NCBI GenBank assembly: GCA_001599815.1
Contig: BCIA01000001.1
Location: 7,376,641-7,440,640 of the forward strand
Direction: 5' to 3'
DNA: 64,000 nucleotides
DNA from: Furcasterigmium furcatum
Taxonomy: Eukaryota > Ascomycota > Sordariomycetes > Glomerellales > Plectosphaerellaceae
This document shows, one piece after another, positions 54,681 through 64,000 of the stretch; positions within the stretch are counted from its first letter, which is position 1; every line of letters starts with the position of its first letter. The notes beneath the pieces were generated by a model. That model saw only the letters and a list, made by a program, of their open reading frames with translations. It ran no database searches and was not told where the DNA came from. A program made the translations under genes and the position numbers.

Positions 54681-56853
54681 ATGGCGAGCGATGGTACTCC
54701 AGCTCCCTATGGCAGGGCGTGCGAGAACTGTTCGAGGGCCAAGTGCCGGTGCCTCCTGCGGCCTGAGGGTGGTGCCTGCCAGAGGTGAGGATGTTCCGGA
54801 CCTCAAACGTCGTGCGGCGACCGCCCTTTCTTACTTCTTCCGCAGATGCCATCGGTTAAACAAAAGCTGTCGCCCGGCGGCCCCTGGACGCCGGATTACT
54901 CGGAAGCCTGCTTTGTCACCTGGCCCAGACCAGCTACAGAAGAAACTCGACGAGTTTGCGGCCCTTCTTCGTGCATCAGGCCACGACGACTTTGCCAAGG
55001 ATGTCACTGCGGCCTTCCAGCAGCGGATTTCGAAGCCTTTCCAGCCAGATCTGCCCAAACGCACCGATGCCTTGCTCGCTGCAAGTTCCGCCCCGGCTCG
55101 ATTAAGTTCCTGTCTGGGGCCAAGCACAAATGACCCCTGTGCTGCCTCATGCGGCTTGGCAGACACCCCTCTGCCGTCACCCGAACCCAGCGCCGAGGAC
55201 TCCGAGATGATGTTCCAATCCTTTTGCTCTGGAAACTTGAGATTCTTCCCTTTCGTGAACTTCGCACCCGGCACGACGGCCGCGGACACACGAAGAGACT
55301 GGCCGTTTCTCTGGGCGAACATCATGATGATCAAGCTGAAAACACCGACATATCAACGAGCTTGCGGCAAACATGTTCGAGAGATTCTCGCCAAAAAGCT
55401 CATCTTGGACCATGATCGATCAATGGATCTTCTGATGGGATTAATGGCCTACATCGGCTGGTATGTTTTGCCTCACCTCACTCAGCTCCCATCTGACGGT
55501 TGATTCTCATTCAACGCACTCTGACCCAGTGCTCCCAGGGCTATTCACCAGCAGGGTCCCAAGCCCTTTTTCTGCCTATACGCTCACATGATGACGGCCC
55601 TCGTGGGCGATCTGGGCCTTTATCGCCGACACTTCGACTGGCAGAATCCTGTGCTCAGGTGGAGGCAGAAAGTCGTTCCGGCGACTGTTGATAAGGTATC
55701 AGAGCCTTTGAGGAGAACCGACCGACCGCGTATCATGTTGTCGGCATACCTAATCACCTCATCGTGAGTTGAGCTGCGCCCAATGGGTACGAGAAGTCCA
55801 AGAATTAACCTGCAAGATCAGAGCGCCATCGTTCAACCAGAAGCTGGAACCGATGAGATGGTCAGCACAAATGGACACGTTTCTTCGGACGATTGAAGAA
55901 GCACCAGAATGTCGCAATGATAAAATTCTGGTCGCACTTGTGAAGATGCAGCTTGTTGCGGATGCCGCGCAACGGGGAAATTGGAACGTGGAGGAGTCGA
56001 CCACGACCATCCACCATGACTCTCCCACGGACACAGGCCAGCTGCAGGCACCACCTGTAATCTTGATGAAGATGCTGCATGATAAGCTGAAGCGCATCGG
56101 CCAAGAGATTGAAGCAGACATCTTCAGTGAGCGTACGTACTTGGCTTTCCACCTTCAAGAACTCGGTCCCGTCGTGCTGACCTCTGGTCTCCTACAGCCG
56201 TGGTAGCCGGCCACTACCATACTGTTGAGTTGGCCGTATACGACATTCTTGTATCGCACATTCGCCACGGGTCGCCATTAAGGATCATTCCAGACGTGGC
56301 ACGACTGGACTCGCTCTGGTCATGTCTTCAGGCCGTCAAGGCTTCCTTGGATGTCTTCCTCCGATACACGACGGCAGATATGACGTCCTTTTCCGTCATA
56401 GTGCCTACGCAGCAGACGCAGGCTTTCATCATGCTTCATCGCCTCACTCTTCTGGATGACCCTGTGTGGGACCGCGAGACTGCGCGGAGCACTGTGGATC
56501 TCAGGCAGGTCCTGGAACAGATCGCCGACAAGTACGCCGCGGTGCCCGCTGAGATAGGTATTGTGAGCGAAGTTGTAGAGGGCGACTTGCTCTCTGGAGA
56601 CATGTACACCAGGGCGTCGAAGATGATCCGCAGCATGGCGGCCTACTGGGGCAGAGAGATTGACGAGGTACTTGGGCCGGCAGTGGGCGATCAAGCAAAA
56701 CTCAGCGAACCTGCTCTGCCGATGGACTTTGATTTCATGGACTTGACGATGGAGAGTGCTTGGTTTTCGGAGTTTGTCATGCCGCCACTACCTCCAGGGC
56801 TGTCGACTTTGGGCATGCCGGGAGACAATCTCTTGCCAGACGTGGTGGACTAG
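54681..56853 (+). CDS. Zn2Cys6 transcription factor
   Basis: Five exons give 636 aa: 54681-54784, 54846-55460, 55539-55763, 55822-56132 and 56198-56853. The ATG at 54681 gives MASDGTPAPYGRACENC. The zinc cluster is C14-x2-C17-x6-C24-x8-C33-x2-C36-x6-C43, the x8 form common in regulators of fungal transporters and metabolite genes (ACENCSRAKCRC, CQRCHRLNKSC); intron 1 interrupts it. The middle region includes MGLMAYIGW, PKPFFCLYAHMM and KLEPMRWSAQM. Intron 2 has two in-frame acceptors nine bases apart (55529 and 55538); the second restores Trp and was chosen. It probably regulates the divergent efflux pump. Confidence 0.9.
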
Positions 56854-56927
56854 ATGGACGCCAAAGGAGAGACGCCGCAGGCCTTTGTATCAGTCGGTTG
56901 TCTATCAATTCAATCCCCCGTTGTACC

Positions 56928-59214
56928 TCATCTGTAGAGTACTCTATCTGCAGGAAGCTGAGGTGGACGTTGTCCTTGTACGTACTGAGCCACCATGGAC
57001 GAGCTCCCCGGCCATCTCTTCGACAGGCGCTTCGCGTTTTTCTTGTGCCGGAATGACGAGATCATACAAGCCACGATGATGATGAGGACGAGCCCTCCAA
57101 CACCCGACGCAACGCCGATGACGATCGGTCTGTTGTTGTCCAGCCAGTTCCCTCCACCGCCTCCATTGTTACCGCCATTCCCATCACCATTGGGGCCACC
57201 TCTTGACCCAGCTCTTTCGCATGTGCCACCCATGCAAGTGCCCCCGCCGCTGCACTGAGTACCGTCCAGAAAGTCTTGGGATCCTCTCAAACATCCTTGG
57301 CCGGGGAGGTTGCAGGATAGTTGGCAGCTGTTGTCGTTGCACGCCTCAACCGACGCGGCCGTCTCGTTGTATGCATTTGTACACTGGAGATCGCGAGAGG
57401 TGCAGTGGCCCGAAGCGCACGTCAGTCCATCGCCGCAGGATTCACCGTTGGGCTGGAAAACGTCCTCGGGACACTGCGCAGAACTGCCGTCACACGTCTC
57501 TTCAGGGTCGCAGCCGCCAGTGCTGTCCCGACACACCAAACCGCTGCCGGCTATGCGGCATGAATCCGTGCAGCACTGGTCGTTTGTTGGGTCGCATTGC
57601 GCGTTCTCTCGAAGCTGGCAAGTGGCTGGATCGCAGCAGGAATCGCTCGGGCAGCCTTCTTCGCCTCCGCAGTCGCATGCCTCGCTTCCCTCGACGATGC
57701 CGTTTCCACACTCGCTTTCGTTGATGTCGGGCGCGTCGTCCGGGCTGACGAAGCAGTTCGTGTCTACGATTCCTCTCCCTATTCCGGTGCAGATCGTTCC
57801 GACGGTGCAAGCCGAGAAGTCCCTGATGTCTCCGCCGGTGATCGGGTTCATGAGGTACTGCCCGTTGGCATTGCAGGTTGACCGGCTCAGCGGGCAACAG
57901 TCCTCGGAGATGGCACCGCCGCAGGTCTGCGAGGTGCAATCGTGCGTGGCTCCAAAGTTGTGCCCGATTTCGTGGGCGATGACCTGCCATTCTTCGCGGG
58001 TTCGCACGACAACGTTGGTTGACGCGACGCTCTGCGACCTGCCTCCCTGGCTCTGCGTCCTCACACCGCGGCTACAGACGCTGCCGAGCCAGGCAATGCC
58101 GACCGTCTGGCCAGTATTACAAGCACTCATCAGGGTCCAAATGGCGTTCCCATCATCAAACTGCCCTCTCCACGCAGAGAAGGAACTGAGACGAGCGGAG
58201 ATGTCGAATCCCTGTGTGCAAGGAACGTTCCAAGGCGTTGATTGCGACGCGTCGGACGGACACGACGCATCGCTGGTGGTAAGGTTTTGAATGACGAGAC
58301 TGACGTTGAACGCATCCTCATAGATCTGCGAAGCAATGTTGATCTGGGAGATGACATTGTCGCGTGCATCCTGGACGGAGGCAAACTCCGACGTGTAGGT
58401 GCAGTCTGTTGCCACGCCAAGAAGAGCGACTCGACGGGTGGAAGGGCATCCATCTGTAGAGCCGATGAAATCGAGAGGGTCGAAAGGCTGCGGGCCGAAT
58501 TGTCGACGGCTGACATCTCTCGCATCGATGCCGTGCATGTCCGTTCCGCAGAAGGAGGGCTGGTCAGCAGATCGCTCGAAGATATCCGATCGATCCTTTC
58601 CAGCGACAAGGTCCGCGTCTCTCCATACGAGAAGGTGCGGGAAATCTCCGTCGGGAATATCCGGGTCATTCGGATGCCTCGTCTTGAGATACGCAGAGTC
58701 GCTGGTGAGATGATACGTTGCCCCGTGCAGTCTGAAGGCTCCTTGAAGCAGATGCTGTCCGTGATGGCTCTTATAGGACATTCGAGCCCATCCAGCTTCT
58801 GCCCACTCGGCATCTGCTTCATCCCTGACCGAAGCAGTGCCTTTGAAGACTAGACCGGAAGGTCGGGACGAGCTGTAAAGGGTCTGCGATGATCCATCGC
58901 TGAGAAGATGCTGGACGTTTACGGTCTTCGATACGACGTCGTGGTTGAGAAGCAGTTGGAAACGGATCTTTGGGGTGTCGTCGGAGAACCCTAGCTCGAC
59001 TTTCAGCAGGGAATCGGCCTTGATATCGTCGGGGTTCGCCGAAAATTCGATGGCGTTGACCCTCGAAACATGGCGTGGTGCGTCCCTGGTGAATGAGAGC
59101 GCTGATCCTGCGAGTTAGCGAGGCTCTGGCAGCACTGACTGGTGCCTGAATCTTACCTTGAACGTGTAGCTGAGCTAACGCTAGCAGGGCAGAGAAACAC
59201 CTCCAGGCAATCAT
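56928..59214 (-). CDS. Fungal ADAM-type membrane metalloprotease (ADM-B-like)
   Basis: Exons 59157-59214 and 56928-59107 flank a 49-nt intron and give 745 aa. Exon 1 is the signal peptide (MIAWRCFSALLALAQLHVQG). A prodomain precedes the reprolysin domain with the zinc site HEIGHNFGATHD at 398-409. A disintegrin-like cysteine-rich region (about 470-560; ECGNGIVEGSEACDCGG) and a further cysteine-rich part follow, then a Gly/Asn-rich linker, one membrane segment at about 681-704, and a basic cytosolic tail. All catalytic residues are present. In fungi these proteins are of unclear role; membrane shedding is inferred from animal ADAMs. Its stop lies 74 bp from that of the Zn2Cys6 gene, tail to tail. 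Confidence 0.94.
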
Positions 59215-61567
59215 TTGGCGATCCGATTGCTATTGTACGGGAGCATCCACAGCCCGCAGCCCAGCTCGAGTCGTTCTGAACGATGGAAGAGTTGGATTTT
59301 ATTCAGGCGGTCGGGATGGATCTGGCTGAGGTGATCGCCACGCGGCAGACGGGCCACCCGCTCAGCCTCAACGACCTCTCAAGAGCCGGAGGAGCGGCTC
59401 CCAGAGGCTGGGCTGGCGGGGTGCTGCAGGCTTAGTGGTCGCCGCTCACACCCACATCGAGCTCAGCCTCCATATTCGTAATTCTTGGCCTTGGCGAGGG
59501 CATGACCCCGCGATCTGACAACACGGCGCTTGGCGCGGTGATAAGAGCCTCGCCAATAAGTCCGAAGTCGGTCACGTTTAAGCATAAAACAGGCATGGGG
59601 GAGTCACGTTGCTTATCTCCGACGTTGATTCTAGTTTTGACTCTTTGAGTACCATACCTTGACCATGGCCTTCCGACGCGGTCTACCTTCAGCGCGCAAA
59701 CATAGTGCAGAGTGGTGACAGCGTCGATCAATGTTTCAATGCCGTCATAGACTTGGAGGAAGTAGCAAAACCAAATTTTCCTGGCCTGGAACTGCTGATT
59801 GTTGGGCGAATACGTAGCCCAGCAGTAGGCATGACTGAGACAGACGAAGGTGCCTGAGAAGATTACGAATCAAGAAGCCAGAGCCACAACCCATTGATGA
59901 TGACGACGAGAAGCAGCGCCAGATGATCAGATCCTTGAAACCCGCCCGATTTGAGAGAACAGCTGTGGATATAGTACAACGGCCCGAAAGACCCCGCGAA
60001 ACGCCAAGGAATAGGCCGCGTATGCCACTTGACGGAAGGTCCCCTACTCCACCAACTCCCACGCCTGCATTTTGTCCGGAACCTATTGGCATCTCAGCAC
60101 GATACTGGCAAACATCAGGTGTCGTAGAGAAACGAGCTCTTTGGTACGTGCTGCAAATTCAAGCCGGACCAGCTCAATCAGATGTCGGGCCATGGTCGGG
60201 CATACATCGCCGCTGAGACAGCTTCCACTGGCAGCAATGCCAACGGTAATCTACCGCTGCTGTTAGAAGTGCTCGGTCAAGCTGGGTATAAAGATAACAG
60301 AAACGCAGACGCCCTGAGCAAGCACGACCTGCCGGTATGCTTGCTGCTTGCAGAATCCGGCGGGTGTTTGGCGCCAAACGATCAGATGTCCTAGAGATCT
60401 TGAGTACACGGGCATAACCTTGATGCTATAACAAGGCGGCCATCTTCTCGAGTTCGGTTCATCCTGATACCATTGTCAGCCATATACGCCAGGCACTGTA
60501 AGATCCACCGTCGCAGAAACCAATCGGTCGTAATCTGCGCAGCTACGTAGAGCGCGGTCAATGTACCGCGACATTGCAATACGTCAGTGACGAAAATGGC
60601 AGCGTATTCTCAGATCTGACTCCCGAAAGTATGAGCTGAGGTATAGTTGCGCAGATATCTCGGGCTGTCTCACGATATTCTTCTCGGCGAGCTCCAAGAA
60701 TGGACGCCCAGAATGATGCCACAAATCTCCAGTCGCATGATGCGGAAAGAGTTAAAGACCTGGACCGCGTGGTGGCTCGCGTAAGTATCGTAGCAGTGGC
60801 CAAAAATGAACGAATTCTAAACATTCACCCGGCGCGGCCGCCAGGAGCGTGGAATAATGTTCTCAGCAAAGGTGAGTTGGTGCTGCAGCTCGCGCGCCCG
60901 CGAGAGGACGCCTCCTGATCTCAATCCTGCGCTCCGCAGGTCGGCATGAAGATTAAAGATGCTCGCTGATAGGACAATGAAAATACATTTTACGCCGTGT
61001 ATGCGACAGTCCAGGTCTCGGAAGATCGGTTATAGGGTTTCCGATATGTGTATATCAGCTGCACCGTGGTTCGATTGGCAACGTGGTAAGCAGTCGGACT
61101 ATGGAAGTCGGTACCCCCAGCGGGATCGGAGTACACTTAGCACACCCTGAATATGACTCAGCGAGGAACACGGGAGTCTAGGCCATTGAGGGTAGATGCA
61201 AGGTTGGCCCAAATCTTGGGCACCCGCTGCATCCCGCGGCATTCAGGTCCCACTGCCTTGTATCCGCAAAACCAGCATGCCATCTGAGGCTCAGTTCCCA
61301 TGTGACTCATCATCGAGGGATGCCTTACATCTGTCACGAGACAGATCAGGTCGGGAGCCATCCATGATGGCCGCCTAGAGTTGTGGGAGCTGTGTACTAC
61401 CCGTAGGGGAGCCTCTGGGTCGAGCAATCAGGGCATGTGTATGGACACTTGATGTGGGAAGGCGTTCGCTCTCTCCTTACACAAAGCCTTCCAACCCCCG
61501 GAAACGGGAAACGAGAAGAACTGTGCAGGCCGCATCTTCTCCTCGGATCTGACCCAAGTCTCCACTG

Positions 61568-61631
61568 TCGGCCGATGGTGGGTCATGCTGTCGGCCGATG
61601 CCCGCCCACCAGGACCCACTATCGGCCGATG
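61568..61631. repeat. Three copies of TCGGCCGATG
   Basis: Exact copies at 61568-61577, 61591-61600 and 61622-61631. Each contains CGGCCG, a palindrome. They are about 1 kb upstream of the GH3 gene. Confidence 0.6.
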
Positions 61632-62509
61632 GGACGCCATGGAGGCTTGTCCCCTGTATGTCTTGGGCCCAATTCTTGTCTCAAGAGGATCTAGAGCTGT
61701 ATTGTTCAAGACCTTGCCCTAAACCATCTCTCCCTCTAGCCGCGACCATGTCACTTGAAGGCATTAGTGACAAGTTTGGTTTGTCGGAGAGCCAAGGCTC
61801 AAGCTACCAGTGAAGCAGCGAAGCAGTCTTTGCATGGCTACTGAAGAACCCCTCGGGTCGGTTACAACTGTTTAACCCTGCTTAAATTGTAGGTGGAGAA
61901 TTGGTGCTCGCTGTAGGATGCATCTCGGTGTCTTATCGGCGTGGAAAATGGAGATCACGGTCCACTATGTGAGTCCGTCTGGTGGACTTCTCGGACGTTT
62001 CTCCCCTGCCTCAAGGCGCGAATCGGACCCGATTCTCAAGCCATAACCTCGCTCAAGAAACCCCACAGGGGAAAGGGCCGATTTGGTTCTCTCTAAAGCT
62101 TTGACTCCGTTGTCTAGCGCTGCTTGTCACCGGGCTGGTCCGGCCCAGTGCAGTAGATGGACCTCCTCGCCCAGGTTGCGGTGGCATAGCACCGGCGGGC
62201 ACCACATGACAAGCCCGAATTATAACCCCAGACTACATACCTTTGAGTGATAGCGGGAAACTACTCCACGGGGACATGGTGGATCTCGAATCGCGCCGAC
62301 TTTAAGTTTGTAGGGGAATAGTTGGAACTTGGCCTAGTCCAGTCGCCGATGTCGCGATACCCTTGACAATTTCTCAGTAGACTATTCTCTCTCGCGAAGC
62401 GGTCCAAATGCTCCATGAAAAAATGGCAATGATTTGATAATCGCGCCGACTACCAGGTACGGGGATCTGGGTACGCTCCACAAACTTCTGGCGGGTTGAC
62501 GACGACTAG

Positions 62510-62518
62510 TATATAAAG
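62510..62518 (+). promoter_or_regulatory. TATA box of the GH3 gene
   Basis: TATATAAAG, 86-94 bp upstream of the ATG at 62604. Confidence 0.55.
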
Positions 62519-62603
62519 AAGAGAGTTTCGCCGGATGAGTGTTTTCTCTGTTTTATGAATCAGTCTCTCACTCCGTTGAAAACTCATTCCTCGATCAAGC
62601 ACC

Positions 62604-64000
62604 ATGGGGCGTATTTCTAAGATTCTGATTGCCGGTCTCTCTCTGACCCCTATTGCCCGTGGCCAGGTGTACTTTGGCGAGGAACGCAACCCGGATGCAT
62701 TCACCTACGTCCAGCCTCTCAACACCACGATCCTCGGGCAGTATGGATACTCAGAGCCTGTGTATCCATCACTTATGTATTGGATGCATTGTTGGATCTA
62801 TCTATTTTGCTAACGGCATATACCAGCAAACATCACAGGCGCTGGTGATTGGGAGGAGGCCTTCATCAAGGCTCGGGCATTTGTGGCTCAGCTGACGCTG
62901 GAGGAGAAGTCTGAAATGGTCACAGGTGTTCCGGGACCTTGTGTTGGCAACATCTACCCGATCCCACGCCTGAACTTCTCGGGAATATGCTTTCAGGACG
63001 GACCTGTTCAAATCCGTACAACGGATTTCGTCAGTCTCTTCCCCTCCGGTGTCAACATTGCGGCGACCTGGGACAAGGAAATGATGTATTCCAAGCATCT
63101 TGCAATGGGCCGCGAGTTCAGAGCTAAGGGAGCACATGTGGCCCTTGCGTAAGTGACCTTGCCCTCTCAATACTTGCAGTCGAACAACCCTAATGGCATA
63201 TGCAGACCTTCTGTTGGCCCTCTTGGTCGCTGCGTCTATGGTGATCGCAACTGGGAGGGGTTCTCGCCCGATCCTTATCTGAGCGGCATCGCCATGGAGA
63301 TGGGCGTGAGAGGGCTGCAGGATGCTGGAGTACAGGCTGTTGCGAAACACTTCACTGCGAACGAACAGGAAATCCTCCGCAACCCATTGGCCAATGCCAC
63401 CACAGGTGACATCGTGTTTGAAGCACTTTCGTCTAACATAGATGACCGCACTCTCCGTAAGTCCCAGTCCTTCGGCCCCGGATATCAGTCATAGAGCGAT
63501 ACTAACAATTCCCCTTAGACGAATTGTACCTTTGGCCTTTCGCAAACGCTGTGCGAGCCAATGCAGCCTCGGTCATGTGCTCCTATCAGTGAGTGAATGG
63601 ATCTTATGCTTGCCAGAACTCCAAGCTTCTCAATGGCATTTTCAAAGAAGAGCTGGGCTTCCAGGGTTACGTTCTTTCCGACTGGTACGCCACCCATTCG
63701 GGCGTCGCGTCTGTCGAGGCCGGCCTGGACCTCGACCTGCCGGGCCGCATCAGGAACCGTAACGTGCGTCTCCCCGAGATCGACAAGTACGCCGCCTTCT
63801 TCGGGGGCAACATCACGGAGATGGTCAACAACGGAACCGTCGAAGAGAGCCGCATCGATGACATGATCGCCAGGATCATGACGCCGTACTACCACCTGCA
63901 CCAGGACGAAGACTTCCCGACCATCGACCCGTCCAGCGTCATGCTCAACACCTTCTCGGGCCCCAGCACCTGGTTTAGGGACGACTGGCAGATCGACATG
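62604..64000 (+). pseudogene. GH3 beta-glucosidase, apparently disrupted, continues beyond window
   Basis: Secreted glycoside hydrolase family 3. The exons expected are 62604-62772, 62827-63148, 63206-63456 and 63519 onward. Signal peptide (MGRISKILIAGLSLTPIARG), then TLEEKSEMVTGVPGPC, the PSVGPLGR block, KHFTANEQE, and the nucleophile region VLSDWYATHSG with its Asp. Two lesions are visible. The first intron has a normal CTAAC branch and CAG acceptor, but at the position where the frame needs a donor the sequence is TTATGT instead of GTATGT; no other donor in phase exists nearby except a poor GTTGGA. In the fourth exon, TGA at 63590-63592 sits inside the conserved CSYQ-x-VNGSYACQNSK motif, where a CGA-type codon would be expected. 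Sequencing error cannot be excluded. Confidence 0.8.

Larger units (their letters stand above)
59215..62603. other. Gene-poor stretch of 3.4 kb with possible coding relics
   Basis: No intact gene. Plus-strand frames at about 59860-60216 (acidic IDDDDEKQRQM, then a Pro/Thr-rich part) and 60182-60394 (LLLEVLGQAGYKDN...VCLLLAESG, faintly ankyrin-like) look more protein-like than chance but lack starts and continuity. They may be remains of a decayed gene. The three TCGGCCGATG copies near 61600 are listed separately. Confidence 0.35.

Noticed and set aside
63588..63615. 28-nt GTGAGT...CCAG segment in the GH3 gene as an intron removing the stop
   Set aside because: Too short for splicing, its removal shifts the frame, and it encodes the conserved VNGSYACQ sequence.
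1..64000. PKS/NRPS backbone, transposase, CRISPR array, tRNA or rRNA genes
   Set aside because: None was found on reading both strands; simple repeats present are short and not element-like.

Overview
The window is a 64 kb piece of nuclear genome from a filamentous ascomycete, most likely a Sordariomycete. Short introns of about 45-120 nt have GT..AG ends and CTAAC/CTGAC branch sites. The gene content is typically fungal: an Mga2/Spt23-type factor, Zn2Cys6 regulators, an AA9 LPMO with CBM1, a tyrosinase, a multicopper oxidase, a fungal ADAM and a GH3 beta-glucosidase. Species cannot be told from sequence alone. Gene models were built by hand from reading frames, splice signals and conserved motifs. 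Many open frames begin at TTG/GTG, so starts were moved to the first sensible ATG.

Layout. (1) 1-24 kb is largely housekeeping: an unidentified C-terminal fragment and a Hook-like tail, 6-phosphofructo-2-kinase/fructose-2,6-bisphosphatase, the tRNA adenosine deaminase subunit Tad3, RNase H1 with a possible mitochondrial leader, an ER-anchored Mga2/Spt23-like factor, an EMC10-like ER protein, a membrane-anchored multicopper oxidase containing an apparent 2-nt micro-exon, and an AA9 LPMO. (2) 24.6-25 kb holds a small secreted protein. (3) 26.7-39 kb holds the most striking locus: a 1564-residue protein joining an IDO/PrnB-superfamily haem domain, a P450-reductase-type FAD/NADPH module and cytochrome b5, next to a Tna1/Dal5-type transporter and a Zn2Cys6 regulator. 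(4) 40-50 kb is accessory: a secreted zincin, a Dabb protein, an SDR, a short tyrosinase, a GPI-type cysteine-rich protein and an enolase-superfamily enzyme. (5) 50.6-57 kb holds an MDR oxidoreductase, a 14-TM drug-type MFS transporter flanked by direct repeats, and a second Zn2Cys6 regulator divergent from it. (6) 57-64 kb holds a fungal ADAM protease, a gene-poor stretch, and a GH3 beta-glucosidase that carries both a broken splice donor and an in-frame stop, running off the right edge.

Functional reading. The 26.7-39 kb trio (enzyme, transporter, regulator) has the form of a small catabolic or specialised-metabolism locus. In mammals IDO can be kept reduced by cytochrome b5 and P450 reductase, so the fusion suggests a self-sufficient haem oxygenase. 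The 48.8-56.9 kb group (enolase-superfamily enzyme, oxidoreductase, efflux pump, regulator) may be a second module. No PKS, NRPS or terpene synthase, tRNA, rRNA, CRISPR array or intact transposon was recognised.
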